Shown one piece after another: positions 17,353 to 25,563 of a DNA stretch of 64,000 nucleotides. Location: NCBI RefSeq assembly GCF_006363895.1, contig NZ_CP040953.1, one strand, 5' to 3'. The notes beneath the pieces were generated by a model that saw nothing but the letters and a program-made list of their open reading frames with translations, searched no databases and was not told the DNA's origin. Positions within the stretch are counted from its first letter, which is position 1. Each line of letters opens with the position of its first letter. This DNA is from Methylopumilus universalis (GTDB lineage: Bacteria > Pseudomonadota > Gammaproteobacteria > Burkholderiales > Methylophilaceae). A program made the position numbers and the translations under genes.

Positions 17353-18372
17353 ATGATTATTGTAATGAGCAACGCAGCAACCGAAGGGCAAATTGAATCG
17401 GTTATTAAGCGTATCGAAGAAAAGGGGCTGGAAGCTAATATTTCCCGTGGCACCGAAAGAACCGTTATCGGCGCGATTGGAGATGAGCGAAGTCTTGACC
17501 CTGAGCTTCTAGAATCTCTTCCTGGTGTTGAGCAAGCGCTTCACATTGTTAAGCCTTATAAAATTGTTGCGCGTGAGTGGCATAAAGAAGATACCGTTAT
17601 CGATATTCAAGGTAATCTCATGGGCGGTAAGCAGATCCAGATTATTTCAGGCCCATGTTCCGTTGAAACACCCGAACAGATGGAAAAATCTGCGAAAGCA
17701 GTTAAAGCCGCTGGTGTAAGACTTATGCGTGGTGGTGCGTTTAAACCACGAACAAGTCCTTATACATTCCAGGGTACAGGTGTTGAAGGCTTGGAAATGT
17801 TTAGAAAGGCTGCAGATAAAGAAGGCTTGCCTATTGTGACTGAGCTTATGGATGCAAGACAGCTCGACACCTTTATGAAATATAAAGTGGATGTGATTCA
17901 AATTGGTACGCGCAGCATGCAAAATTTTGAGCTTCTAAAAGAAGTTGGCAAGGTCAATGTGCCAGTCATTTTAAAGCGCGGGATGTCAGCAACGATTTCA
18001 GAATGGTTAATGGCTGCAGAATATATAGCAGCAGGTGGTAATCATAATATTATTTTCTGCGAGCGCGGTATTCGAACTTTTGAAACTTATTATAGAAATG
18101 TATTAGATGTCACAGCGATCCCGGTGCTTAAGAAAGAAACGCATCTTCCTGTTATCGTTGATCCTTCTCATGCAGGTGGAAAAGCATGGATGGTGGCAGC
18201 ATTATCTAGAGCGGCAATTGCAGCAGGTGCAGATGGTCTTTTGGTTGAAATGCATCCTAACCCATGTGAGGCATGGTGTGATGCAGATCAAGCTATCAAT
18301 CCGCAAGAACTTATTTCACTCATGGGTGAGTTAAGAGGTATTGCTAAAGTGATTGGCCGCGAAATTCTTTAA
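17353..18372 (+). CDS. aroF: 3-deoxy-7-phosphoheptulonate synthase (type I beta)
   Basis: Condenses phosphoenolpyruvate and erythrose 4-phosphate, the first shikimate pathway step. An N-terminal ferredoxin-like (ACT-related) regulatory domain of about 65 residues (MIIVMSNAATEGQIESVIK) precedes the TIM barrel, as in the Thermotoga/Bacillus form. The barrel has SGPCSVE, GAFKPRTSPY and DPSHAGGK. The length of 339 agrees. It ends the aromatic amino acid group: a hairpin follows directly and the next genes are pqq genes. Confidence 0.93.
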   Translation: MIIVMSNAATEGQIESVIKRIEEKGLEANISRGTERTVIGAIGDERSLDPELLESLPGVEQALHIVKPYKIVAREWHKEDTVIDIQGNLMGGKQIQIISGPCSVETPEQMEKSAKAVKAAGVRLMRGGAFKPRTSPYTFQGTGVEGLEMFRKAADKEGLPIVTELMDARQLDTFMKYKVDVIQIGTRSMQNFELLKEVGKVNVPVILKRGMSATISEWLMAAEYIAAGGNHNIIFCERGIRTFETYYRNVLDVTAIPVLKKETHLPVIVDPSHAGGKAWMVAALSRAAIAAGADGLLVEMHPNPCEAWCDADQAINPQELISLMGELRGIAKVIGREIL

Positions 18373-18373
18373 G

Positions 18374-18396
18374 GAACTCATGGATTTCATGAGTTC
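18374..18396 (+). terminator. hairpin after aroF
   Basis: GAACTCATG (18374-18382) and CATGAGTTC (18388-18396) form a 9-bp perfect stem with a 5-base loop, followed by TATTTAG. The T run is weak, so termination may be partial. It begins one base after the aroF stop codon and separates the aromatic genes from the pqq cluster. Confidence 0.6.
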
Positions 18397-18415
18397 TATT
18401 TAGCTAATTTCCACT

Positions 18416-18470
18416 ATGAGATTAGGTGCTTTTCCCGCAGTATCACTGCATTATTAAATATTAGTCTCAT
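18416..18470 (+). promoter_or_regulatory. candidate structured leader of pqqB
   Basis: ATGAGATTA (18416-18424) pairs with TAGTCTCAT (18462-18470) with a single G-T wobble. Inside it, GCAG (18437-18440) and CTGC (18446-18449) form a small hairpin around TATCA. The paired region ends 12 bases before the pqqB ATG, so it could control ribosome access. I know no named RNA family that matches. The gap encodes no PqqA: the only short frame from 18416 gives 13 residues without the required Glu and Tyr. Confidence 0.4.
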
Positions 18471-18482
18471 TGACAGGGTTCT

Positions 18483-19400
18483 ATGCATATTCATGTCTTA
18501 GGTGCAGGTGCGGGTGGTGGATTTCCTCAGTGGAATTGTAATTGTCAAAATTGCGATGGTCTCCGCAAAGGGACTATTAAAGCTACAAAACGCACACAGT
18601 CATCTATCTGTGTAAGTTCTGACGGCGTTCATTGGGTGCTATTTAATACATCGCCTGATGTGTTGCAACAAATTCAAGATTTTCCTCCTTTACAACCGGG
18701 TCGTGCTATTCGTGATAGTGGTATTTCAGCCATTATTCTTATTGACGCACAAATTGATCACACGACAGGATTGTTAATGCTTCGTGAGGGCACACAAAAA
18801 CGTGAACTCTATTGCACAGATATGGTATATCAAGATCTCACCACAGGTAATCCACTCCTAAAAATTTTAGATCACTACTGTGGTATTAATCATCACGAAA
18901 TTCCAACTGATGGCAAAACTTCATTTGAAATACCTAAAATAGAAAATCTTACATTCACTCCTGTTGCATTAAAGAGTGCTGCGCCACCTTACTCACCGCA
19001 TCGAAATAATCCCCATCCAGGTGACACGATTGGTATGTTGATTGAAGATAAAAAAACACAGAAGCGATTATTTTACGCACCAGGCTTAGGTGAAATTGAA
19101 CCTCACCTACCACCTTTATTTGAAAAAGCAGACTGTATTATGGTCGATGGTACTTTCTGGACGAATACAGAAATGATGGATATGGGTTTAATGACAAAGA
19201 AAGCACGAGACATTGGCCATAATCCTCAGTCAGGTGAGGGCGGTATGATTGAAGTGTTAGATCGTTATCCCAATGCTAAAAAAGTGCTTATACACATTAA
19301 CAATACAAACCCAATTTTGCGAGAAGATTCAAAAGAGCGTCAGATTTTAACTGACCATGGCATTGAAGTGGCATATGACGGTATGGATATTGTTTTATAA
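18483..19400 (+). CDS. pqqB: pyrroloquinoline quinone biosynthesis protein PqqB
   Basis: A metallo-beta-lactamase fold protein thought to hydroxylate the cross-linked Glu-Tyr intermediate during PQQ synthesis. The N-terminus HVLGAGAGGGFPQWNCNC is characteristic, with the extra cysteines of the NCNCQNC zinc/iron site. The motif DAQIDHTTGL replaces the usual HxHxDH, as known for PqqB. The 305-residue length is typical. It starts the pqqBCDE string, with pqqC after 15 bases. Confidence 0.96.
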   Translation: MHIHVLGAGAGGGFPQWNCNCQNCDGLRKGTIKATKRTQSSICVSSDGVHWVLFNTSPDVLQQIQDFPPLQPGRAIRDSGISAIILIDAQIDHTTGLLMLREGTQKRELYCTDMVYQDLTTGNPLLKILDHYCGINHHEIPTDGKTSFEIPKIENLTFTPVALKSAAPPYSPHRNNPHPGDTIGMLIEDKKTQKRLFYAPGLGEIEPHLPPLFEKADCIMVDGTFWTNTEMMDMGLMTKKARDIGHNPQSGEGGMIEVLDRYPNAKKVLIHINNTNPILREDSKERQILTDHGIEVAYDGMDIVL

Positions 19401-19415
19401 AAGGATTCGTTAGAT

Positions 19416-20150
19416 ATGGATAAAATTTGGACAAGAGAAGAATTTGAAGAGAAGCTTCGCGAGAAGGGTCGTGGTTATCATATCTATCATCCTTTCCATG
19501 TGATGATGTACGAAGGAAAGCTCACCAAAGAACAACTCCAGAGCTGGGTGCTAAATCGCTTTTATTATCAAATTGGTATTCCACAAAAAGATGCAGCCAT
19601 ACTTTCTAATTGCCCTGACGTTGAAGTCAGAAAACAGTGGATCGTTCGTATCACAGATCATGATGGTGTGGATGATGCGGTAGGTGGAATCGAAGCTTGG
19701 ATTAAATTAGGTGAAGCGGTTGGCTTAACGAGAGAAGATGTCACTTCCTTAAAGCATGTGAGCCCAGGTGTTCGTTTCGCAGTGGATGCTTATATTAATT
19801 TTGCAAAACAAAGACCTTGGCAAGAATCAGTATGTTCATCGCTCACTGAGTTGTTTGCGCCACATATTCATCAACAGCGCATAAGCTCATGGCCTGAAGT
19901 CTACCCATGGATCAATGAATCTGGACTCTCATATTTCAAAAAACGCTTAACCGAAGCAAGGCGCGATGTTGAACAAGGCTTATCCGTGACGCTAGATTAT
20001 TTTAGTCAATCTCGTGCGATGCAAGAGCGCGCATTGGACATTCTTCAATTTAAACTCAATGTGCTATGGGTGATTGCAGATTCCATTATGCTCGCATCTT
20101 CAAATATTAAAGTTGAAGATCGCGATTACCTAAGACAGCCTGTATTTTAA
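19416..20150 (+). CDS. pqqC: pyrroloquinoline-quinone synthase PqqC
   Basis: Catalyses the final ring closure and oxidation to PQQ. It is an all-helical heme-oxygenase-like protein of 244 residues with the conserved NRFYYQIGIPQKDAAILSN helix and ITDHDG, which carries the active-site histidine. A GGATTC site lies before the ATG. The 2-base gap to pqqD implies coupled translation. Confidence 0.96.
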   Translation: MDKIWTREEFEEKLREKGRGYHIYHPFHVMMYEGKLTKEQLQSWVLNRFYYQIGIPQKDAAILSNCPDVEVRKQWIVRITDHDGVDDAVGGIEAWIKLGEAVGLTREDVTSLKHVSPGVRFAVDAYINFAKQRPWQESVCSSLTELFAPHIHQQRISSWPEVYPWINESGLSYFKKRLTEARRDVEQGLSVTLDYFSQSRAMQERALDILQFKLNVLWVIADSIMLASSNIKVEDRDYLRQPVF

Positions 20151-20152
20151 TC

Positions 20153-20431
20153 ATGACGATCGAACGCCAAGATATTTTAAAGATTGCAGCACATCATAGA
20201 TTCCAGTGGGAAGAAGCGCAGCAGTCTCATGTCATTTTATTTCCAGAAGGCATGGTTAAATTAAATGGAAGTGCGGGTGAAGTTTTAAGTTTGGTTGATG
20301 GAAAAAACTCAGTCGATCAAATTGTCAGCGCCTTAAAAGAAAAATTTAAAGATGTCGAAGGTATCGAAAAAGATATTTTATCTATGATTCAATTCGCTTT
20401 AGATAAAGCCTGGATTGAGAAAGCTAATTAA
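20153..20431 (+). CDS. pqqD: PQQ precursor peptide chaperone PqqD
   Basis: A 92-residue RiPP recognition element that binds the PqqA peptide and presents it to PqqE. The motif QSHVILFPEGMVKLN and the helix with VDQIVSALKEKF match the PqqD winged-helix fold. It lies between pqqC and pqqE with gaps of 2 and 11 bases. Confidence 0.93.
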   Translation: MTIERQDILKIAAHHRFQWEEAQQSHVILFPEGMVKLNGSAGEVLSLVDGKNSVDQIVSALKEKFKDVEGIEKDILSMIQFALDKAWIEKAN

Positions 20432-20442
20432 GGGGAAATACG

Positions 20443-21627
20443 ATGGCAATACAAAATAATGGTGTAGCAGCATCCGTCACACATACACAACCTTTATGGC
20501 TATTAGCTGAAATCACATATCGATGCCCACTTCATTGTGCATTTTGTTATAACCCTACTGATTATGACAAGCATACACAGAATGAATTATCGACAGAGCA
20601 GTGGATTAATGTTTTACGTGATGCAAGAAAATTAGGCGCACTTCAGTTAGGAATTTCAGGTGGTGAGCCGCTGCTTCGCGATGACATTGAAGAGATTGTG
20701 GTAGAAGCAAAAAAATTAGGCTATTACAGCAATCTTATTACTTCAGGTGTAGGCTTAACCGAAAAAAGAATTCAAGCATTCAAAGAGGGCGGTTTGGATC
20801 ATATTCAGCTATCAATGCATGACATTACTGAAGAAATTAATAACTTCATTACAAATACCAAAACTTTTGAATTAAAGAAAAAAGTCGCAGCGATGATCAA
20901 GAACCATGGCTATCCAATGGTACTCAACGTTGTGATCCATCGCTATAACATTGGCCATATCAAAGAAATCTTAGAGATGGCTGAAGCTTTAGGTGCTGAC
21001 TATGTGGAATTGGCTAATACGCAATATTACGGATGGTCTCTTGTGAATCGTAATCAATTAATGCCCACTAAAGAACAAATTGATCACGCAGAAAAAGTTA
21101 CCAATGAATTTAGAGAAAAAGTTGGTAACAAAATGAAGGTTTTCTTTGTGGTACCAGATTATTTCTCAGATCGTCCTAAGAAATGTATGAATGGATGGGG
21201 TGAAGTCTTTATGATTGTCACTGCCAATGGCGATGTACTGCCTTGTCATTCAGCACGCGTCTTGCCTAATATGGAATTCCCAAATGTGCGAGATAAAGGC
21301 CTTATGTGGGCATGGCAAGATTCTCCAGCATTCAATCGATATCGAGGTGATAGTTGGATGAAAGAACCTTGTAGAACCTGCCCTGAAAAAGAAAATGATC
21401 TAGGCGGTTGCCGTTGCCAAGCATTCCTTTTATCAGGTGATGCAGAGAGCGCTGACCCAGTATGCAGTTTGTCGCCCAATCATCACATTATCGAAAAAGC
21501 GATTGAAGATGCTAAAAATCCTGTTCTTCAAGCGCAACCGATTCTTTTTAGAAATGATAAAAATTCTAAGAAAATTCTCTCTGGCGAAGCGAATGATTTA
21601 ATTAAAGACTTTCACGCAACACCTTAA
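20443..21627 (+). CDS. pqqE: PqqA peptide cyclase PqqE
   Basis: A radical SAM/SPASM enzyme that forms the Glu-Tyr carbon-carbon bond in PqqA. The radical SAM cysteines are Cys28, Cys32 and Cys35 in RCPLHCAFC, and the SAM-binding GGEP is in GISGGEPLLR. The C-terminal SPASM cysteines occur in CMNGWG, VLPCHSA, EPCRTCPEK and GGCRCQA. The length of 394 is typical. Its substrate gene pqqA is not in the window. Confidence 0.96.
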   Translation: MAIQNNGVAASVTHTQPLWLLAEITYRCPLHCAFCYNPTDYDKHTQNELSTEQWINVLRDARKLGALQLGISGGEPLLRDDIEEIVVEAKKLGYYSNLITSGVGLTEKRIQAFKEGGLDHIQLSMHDITEEINNFITNTKTFELKKKVAAMIKNHGYPMVLNVVIHRYNIGHIKEILEMAEALGADYVELANTQYYGWSLVNRNQLMPTKEQIDHAEKVTNEFREKVGNKMKVFFVVPDYFSDRPKKCMNGWGEVFMIVTANGDVLPCHSARVLPNMEFPNVRDKGLMWAWQDSPAFNRYRGDSWMKEPCRTCPEKENDLGGCRCQAFLLSGDAESADPVCSLSPNHHIIEKAIEDAKNPVLQAQPILFRNDKNSKKILSGEANDLIKDFHATP

Positions 21628-21651
21628 AATCTTTTAGTTTCATCTTTCCTC

Positions 21652-21665
21652 TATAATCTAGAACT
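21652..21665 (+). promoter_or_regulatory. -10 box very close to the MFS start codon
   Basis: TATAAT at 21652-21657 lies 8 bases before the ATG. A start site at the usual distance would leave a leader of about 2 bases. No clear -35 or Shine-Dalgarno sequence is seen. Confidence 0.4.
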
Positions 21666-22841
21666 ATGAACTCATCTCATATGGTGCGTGTATTTGTATT
21701 GGCTAGCTTGGCTGCATTAGCGCCTTTTGCTATTGATACTTATTTGCCTGCATTTCATGTGATGACCAATGATTTAGAGACAAACCCTCACGCTATTCAG
21801 CAAAGCCTTACCTTTTATTTATTTCCTTATGCATTTATGACTTTATTTCATGGTGCTATTTCAGATGCGATTGGTCGCATTGATACAATCAAAATTGGCT
21901 TAGGTATTTTTATTTTAGGTTCTCTCTGTGCTGCATTTGCAACGAGTGTAGAAATATTATGGCTGGGTCGAATTTTGCAAGGCATAGGTGGAGGAGCAGG
22001 TAATGTGGTTGCTCGCGCTATGGTGCGTGATTTATTTCAGGGCCCAGAAGCGCAACGTGTTATGGCGACTATACAAATGTTATTTGGTATTGCACCTGCA
22101 GTAGCACCTATGATTGGCGGTCTTTTGTTAGGTATTCATTGGCATAGTATTTTTATATTCTTGGCAATCTATGCGACCATTTCATTAATTGCTGCAATTA
22201 AATATCTTCCTGAAACAATGCCACAATCAAAACGCGTTTCTTTTTCTTTCTCAGCAGTCACACATCGATATAAAGCTATTTTTTCAGATAAAGAATTTTT
22301 GCTCCTCGTCATTGCACTAGGTGCAAATTTTTCAGGATTCTTTTTGTATGTTTTATCAAGCCCGATATTTATTGTCGATCATTTAGGGCTTAATTCAACT
22401 CAATTTGGTTATCTTTTCATACCTACTGTATCAGGTATGATTTTTGGCTCTTACTTATCCAAAAAAGCTGCCGGAAATTTATCTCATAAAAAAACAATTC
22501 AAATTGCCTATATATGGATGGGCTTAATAGTCACTCTCAATCTCCTTTTTTGCTCTTCTTTTGAAATGAATCTATTCGTCAATATTGGGTTTGTGGCTCT
22601 TTATAACATAGGTATGTCGTTGGCTATGCCTGTTCTGTCTATAGCAGCACTTGATCGTTTTGAAAAAATACGAGGCACTGCGTCATCAGGACAGGCTTTT
22701 ATTCAGATGTTACTTTCAACAGTATCAGCAGGTTTAGTAGTGCCTTTTTTATGGTTTTCACCCCTCGGTCTATCTTTAGGTATGTTCGGCTACTTTATCC
22801 TTAGTATTCTCGTGATATCTCAAGCAAAATCATTACATTAA
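21666..22841 (+). CDS. MFS efflux transporter, Bcr/CflA type
   Basis: A 12-helix inner membrane transporter of 391 residues. The family signatures are FAIDTYLPAF in helix 1, GAISDAIGRIDTIKIG (motif A) and LQGIGGGAGNVVARAMVRDL in helices 4-5, all typical of Bcr/CflA drug-proton antiporters. It follows pqqE by 38 bases and precedes the TonB-dependent receptor, so a role in PQQ export or related traffic is possible but unproven. It may have its own promoter as well as readthrough from pqq. Confidence 0.85.
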   Translation: MNSSHMVRVFVLASLAALAPFAIDTYLPAFHVMTNDLETNPHAIQQSLTFYLFPYAFMTLFHGAISDAIGRIDTIKIGLGIFILGSLCAAFATSVEILWLGRILQGIGGGAGNVVARAMVRDLFQGPEAQRVMATIQMLFGIAPAVAPMIGGLLLGIHWHSIFIFLAIYATISLIAAIKYLPETMPQSKRVSFSFSAVTHRYKAIFSDKEFLLLVIALGANFSGFFLYVLSSPIFIVDHLGLNSTQFGYLFIPTVSGMIFGSYLSKKAAGNLSHKKTIQIAYIWMGLIVTLNLLFCSSFEMNLFVNIGFVALYNIGMSLAMPVLSIAALDRFEKIRGTASSGQAFIQMLLSTVSAGLVVPFLWFSPLGLSLGMFGYFILSILVISQAKSLH

Positions 22842-22852
22842 TGATTTTGCTT
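22822..22852 (+). terminator. 14-bp perfect inverted repeat at the MFS gene end
   Basis: AAGCAAAATCATTA (22822-22835) and TAATGATTTTGCTT (22839-22852) are exact inverted copies with a 3-base loop. The stop codon of the MFS gene lies in the right arm. The stem is A+T-rich and lacks a following T run, so it may terminate weakly or stabilise the 3' end of the mRNA. Confidence 0.5.
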
Positions 22853-22918
22853 AGACTTCTAATTGTCTTTTTCCTGTAATATTTCGCCTTTATTTAATAA
22901 ACCGCCTCACAAATACAT

Positions 22919-25168
22919 ATGAAAATCCGTTTACTTTTACTTTCTTTATTTGCATCATCCCAAGCATTTGCTGATGATATTAGAGCGCTTTCTCCAACAG
23001 TTGTAACTGCCACACGTGTTGAGCAAAATAGTTTTGATTTGCCAGTTTCAATTGATGTCGTTGAGAAAAAAGATTTAGTGGGTCAGCTTGGTATGACCCT
23101 CTCCGAAAGCTTGATTCGAGTCCCCGGTATTACAGCTCAAAATAGAACTCAAATGGCTCAGGATCCACAGATTTCTACTAGAGGTTTTGGCGCAAGATCC
23201 ACATTTGGTGTGCGAGGCGTTAGGGTTTATGTTGACGGGATACCGCTATCAACCCCTGATGGTATAGCGACCCCAGGTAATATTGATTTAGGAAGTTTAA
23301 AATCAATTGAAATTATGCGGGGTCCTTTTTCTAGTCTTTACGGCAGTTCATCAGGTGGAATTATTCAATTAAGAACACAGGATCCTTCAACAGAATTAGA
23401 TGTGGGAGGCGGCTATCTATTTGGAAGTTACGACACAAATAAGAGCAATTCTTACGCTACCGGAACAACAAAAGATATTGGCTATTACATGAGTTACTCT
23501 AATTTTTCAAGTGACGGATATAGGAAATATAGCGAGAATGAAAAAGATCAAGCAACAATAAAATTTCAAACAAAAATTAATGAAAATACTAAAATTACAG
23601 CACTGTTTAATTGGATTGACCAAAAAGCAAATGACCCTGGAGGTTTAACTGCTGCAGAAGTTAGAGCTTCAAGAACCATTGCTTCAGCAAATAACTTGGC
23701 TCAGCTTGCTAGAGTTCAGAGAGATAATAAGCAAATTGGATTTAATATAGAGCATAAATTCAATGAAAATAATTTTTTGAATTTAATTACTTATATGGGT
23801 GAGAGAAATAATCTTCAATATCTTTATTCAGCCGTTTATTTGAATTCAGCATATAGAACTCCCCTAGGAACTTCTTTTTCTCCAGCAGGAAGAGCCAGTT
23901 CTATTGCAAGAGATTTTTGGGGGACTGATTTAAGATTTACTAATACAGGTAGAATTCTAGAAAGGCCTTACCAAGTGTCGTTTGGTATGGCATACGGATA
24001 TCAAAATGACCATAGAACCGATGATATGGCTTATAACGGAAACCAGTTGACCGGTTCAGCTAATTATAATCTTCGTAATGAAAAAAATATTGCAGATAAT
24101 TTTGATCAGTATGCTCAAGCTCAGTGGTCTGCGCTTAGTAATCTTGATTTGCATGGAGGCGTAAGGCATACAAAGGTTACATTTGAAAATCAAGATGGCA
24201 TTATTGGCACAGTAAACACTGCAACTGGAAGCTCTGGATTTGCAACTAGAGAAGCACGCCTAACTTTTAAGAATAATAATGGTAGCGGAAAAGTCAGCCA
24301 TGAAAAAACCACGCCGGTGATAGGGGCTACTTTAAAAATAACACCAACTTTCAATGTGTATGGCAATTTTGGCAAGGGTTTCGAGACTCCAACATTTATA
24401 GAAATGGCTTATTCTGATATTACTGGACTCGGCCCAAACCTAAACCTCAAGCCGAGCACAAGTGACAATTATGAAGTTGGAAGTAAATTTTTTATTGGTA
24501 ATAATGTTAAATTTAATATTGCCGCTTTTAAAACAAATACAAAGAATGAAATTGTAACTTACGACTCAAATACAGCTTATTCTGTTTTTACTAATGCTGG
24601 AGATACTCAGCGCAAAGGCTTTGAGCTATCTGGAGATGCAGCTTTGCCAAATAATTTTAATTTTTACACTTCATTAACTTATCTAGATGCTCAATTTAAA
24701 TCAGATTTTAGAACTCAAACCACAAGTACAGCTTTCGAACCAGTCATTGGGAACTCTGCGACAAGCCTCGCAACCGAAATTAACCCTATTGATTACGTAA
24801 CAACAACCACTGTAAAAAATGGTAATAAAATATCAGGAACCTATAGACAGCAGATTTATGCTGAACTTTCATACAAGTATCCTTCTCTAGGTTTTTACGC
24901 AGCTCTTGAAGGAAGATCAAACAGTCGCGTGTGGGCAAATGATTCAAATACAGCTTATGCAGCAGGCTATGCCATATATAATCTACGTGCTGGGTTTGAA
25001 CAGCGTATACAAAATTGGAAAATTTCAGAATTCGCAAGAATTGAAAATATATTTGACAAAGACTATGTAGGATCTATAAGAAATAATGATAGCAATTCAA
25101 GGTTCTATGAAACTGCACCAGGAACAAATTATCTCCTAGGAATAAATGCTTCTTACCAATTTAAGTAA
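22919..25168 (+). CDS. TonB-dependent outer membrane receptor, PqqU/YncD-like
   Basis: An outer membrane active transporter of 749 residues. A signal peptide ends at SSQAFA (residue 18), a TonB-box-like SPTVVTA follows near residue 25, then the plug (about residues 35-155) and a 22-strand barrel ending in YQFK. Plug and barrel motifs RGFGARSTFGVRG, KANDPGGLT, GFETPT and NIFDKDYVGS agree closely with E. coli YncD as I remember it. YncD is now known as PqqU, a PQQ importer. The pqqBCDE genes upstream support a PQQ or related ligand. The ligand remains an inference; lanthanide-chelate receptors are an alternative in methylotrophs. Confidence 0.8.
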   Translation: MKIRLLLLSLFASSQAFADDIRALSPTVVTATRVEQNSFDLPVSIDVVEKKDLVGQLGMTLSESLIRVPGITAQNRTQMAQDPQISTRGFGARSTFGVRGVRVYVDGIPLSTPDGIATPGNIDLGSLKSIEIMRGPFSSLYGSSSGGIIQLRTQDPSTELDVGGGYLFGSYDTNKSNSYATGTTKDIGYYMSYSNFSSDGYRKYSENEKDQATIKFQTKINENTKITALFNWIDQKANDPGGLTAAEVRASRTIASANNLAQLARVQRDNKQIGFNIEHKFNENNFLNLITYMGERNNLQYLYSAVYLNSAYRTPLGTSFSPAGRASSIARDFWGTDLRFTNTGRILERPYQVSFGMAYGYQNDHRTDDMAYNGNQLTGSANYNLRNEKNIADNFDQYAQAQWSALSNLDLHGGVRHTKVTFENQDGIIGTVNTATGSSGFATREARLTFKNNNGSGKVSHEKTTPVIGATLKITPTFNVYGNFGKGFETPTFIEMAYSDITGLGPNLNLKPSTSDNYEVGSKFFIGNNVKFNIAAFKTNTKNEIVTYDSNTAYSVFTNAGDTQRKGFELSGDAALPNNFNFYTSLTYLDAQFKSDFRTQTTSTAFEPVIGNSATSLATEINPIDYVTTTTVKNGNKISGTYRQQIYAELSYKYPSLGFYAALEGRSNSRVWANDSNTAYAAGYAIYNLRAGFEQRIQNWKISEFARIENIFDKDYVGSIRNNDSNSRFYETAPGTNYLLGINASYQFK

Positions 25169-25178
25169 AAAATAAAGA

Positions 25179-25502
25179 TTACTTATTTAGCAAGCTTCTT
25201 TTATTTGGTTTGCCATTGAATGAATCTGCATCAGGAAGCGGCTCTTTTCTTGAAGAGATCACAGGCCAAATTTTAGACATTTCGGCATTGATCTGAATAA
25301 AATCTTGTTGATCTGCAGGGACATCATCTTCTGCAAAAATTGCTTCTGCAGGACACTCAGCCACACATAATGTGCAGTCAATACATTCATCTGGGTTAAT
25401 GGCTAAGAAATTAGGACCTTCAACAAAGCAATCAACAGGGCAAACATCTACACAGTCGGTATATTTACATTTAATACAATTTTCGGTTACTACGTAAGTC
25501 AT
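25179..25502 (-). CDS. fdxA: seven-iron ferredoxin FdxA
   Basis: An electron carrier with one 3Fe-4S and one 4Fe-4S cluster. Cysteines 9, 12, 17, 21 (CIKCKYTDCVDVC) and 40, 43, 46, 50 (CIDCTLCVAEC) match the FdxA pattern, and the 107-residue length includes the usual C-terminal extension. It converges with the receptor gene, 10 bases apart. It lies 61 bases downstream of cysN on the same strand, so it may be co-transcribed with the cys genes and feed electrons to sulfite or APS reduction (inference). Confidence 0.92.
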   Translation of the reverse strand: MTYVVTENCIKCKYTDCVDVCPVDCFVEGPNFLAINPDECIDCTLCVAECPAEAIFAEDDVPADQQDFIQINAEMSKIWPVISSRKEPLPDADSFNGKPNKRSLLNK

Positions 25503-25563
25503 ATCAGTCCTTTTATTTCTTCAATATAGTTATTTTAATCTATTTTTTTTCTTGATCCAATAA

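Noticed and set aside
17647..17922. Open frame of 91 residues on the minus strand within aroF
   Set aside because: Cysteine- and histidine-rich shadow of a well-conserved gene, with no ribosome site and no recognisable domain.
18416..18457. Possible tiny pqqA frame before pqqB
   Set aside because: The 13-residue product has no Glu and no Glu-x3-Tyr core, which PqqA requires.
18483..25168. Horizontal island carrying the pqq genes
   Set aside because: No tRNA, integrase, direct repeats or obvious base-composition shift marks the borders; only the gene order differs from expectation.
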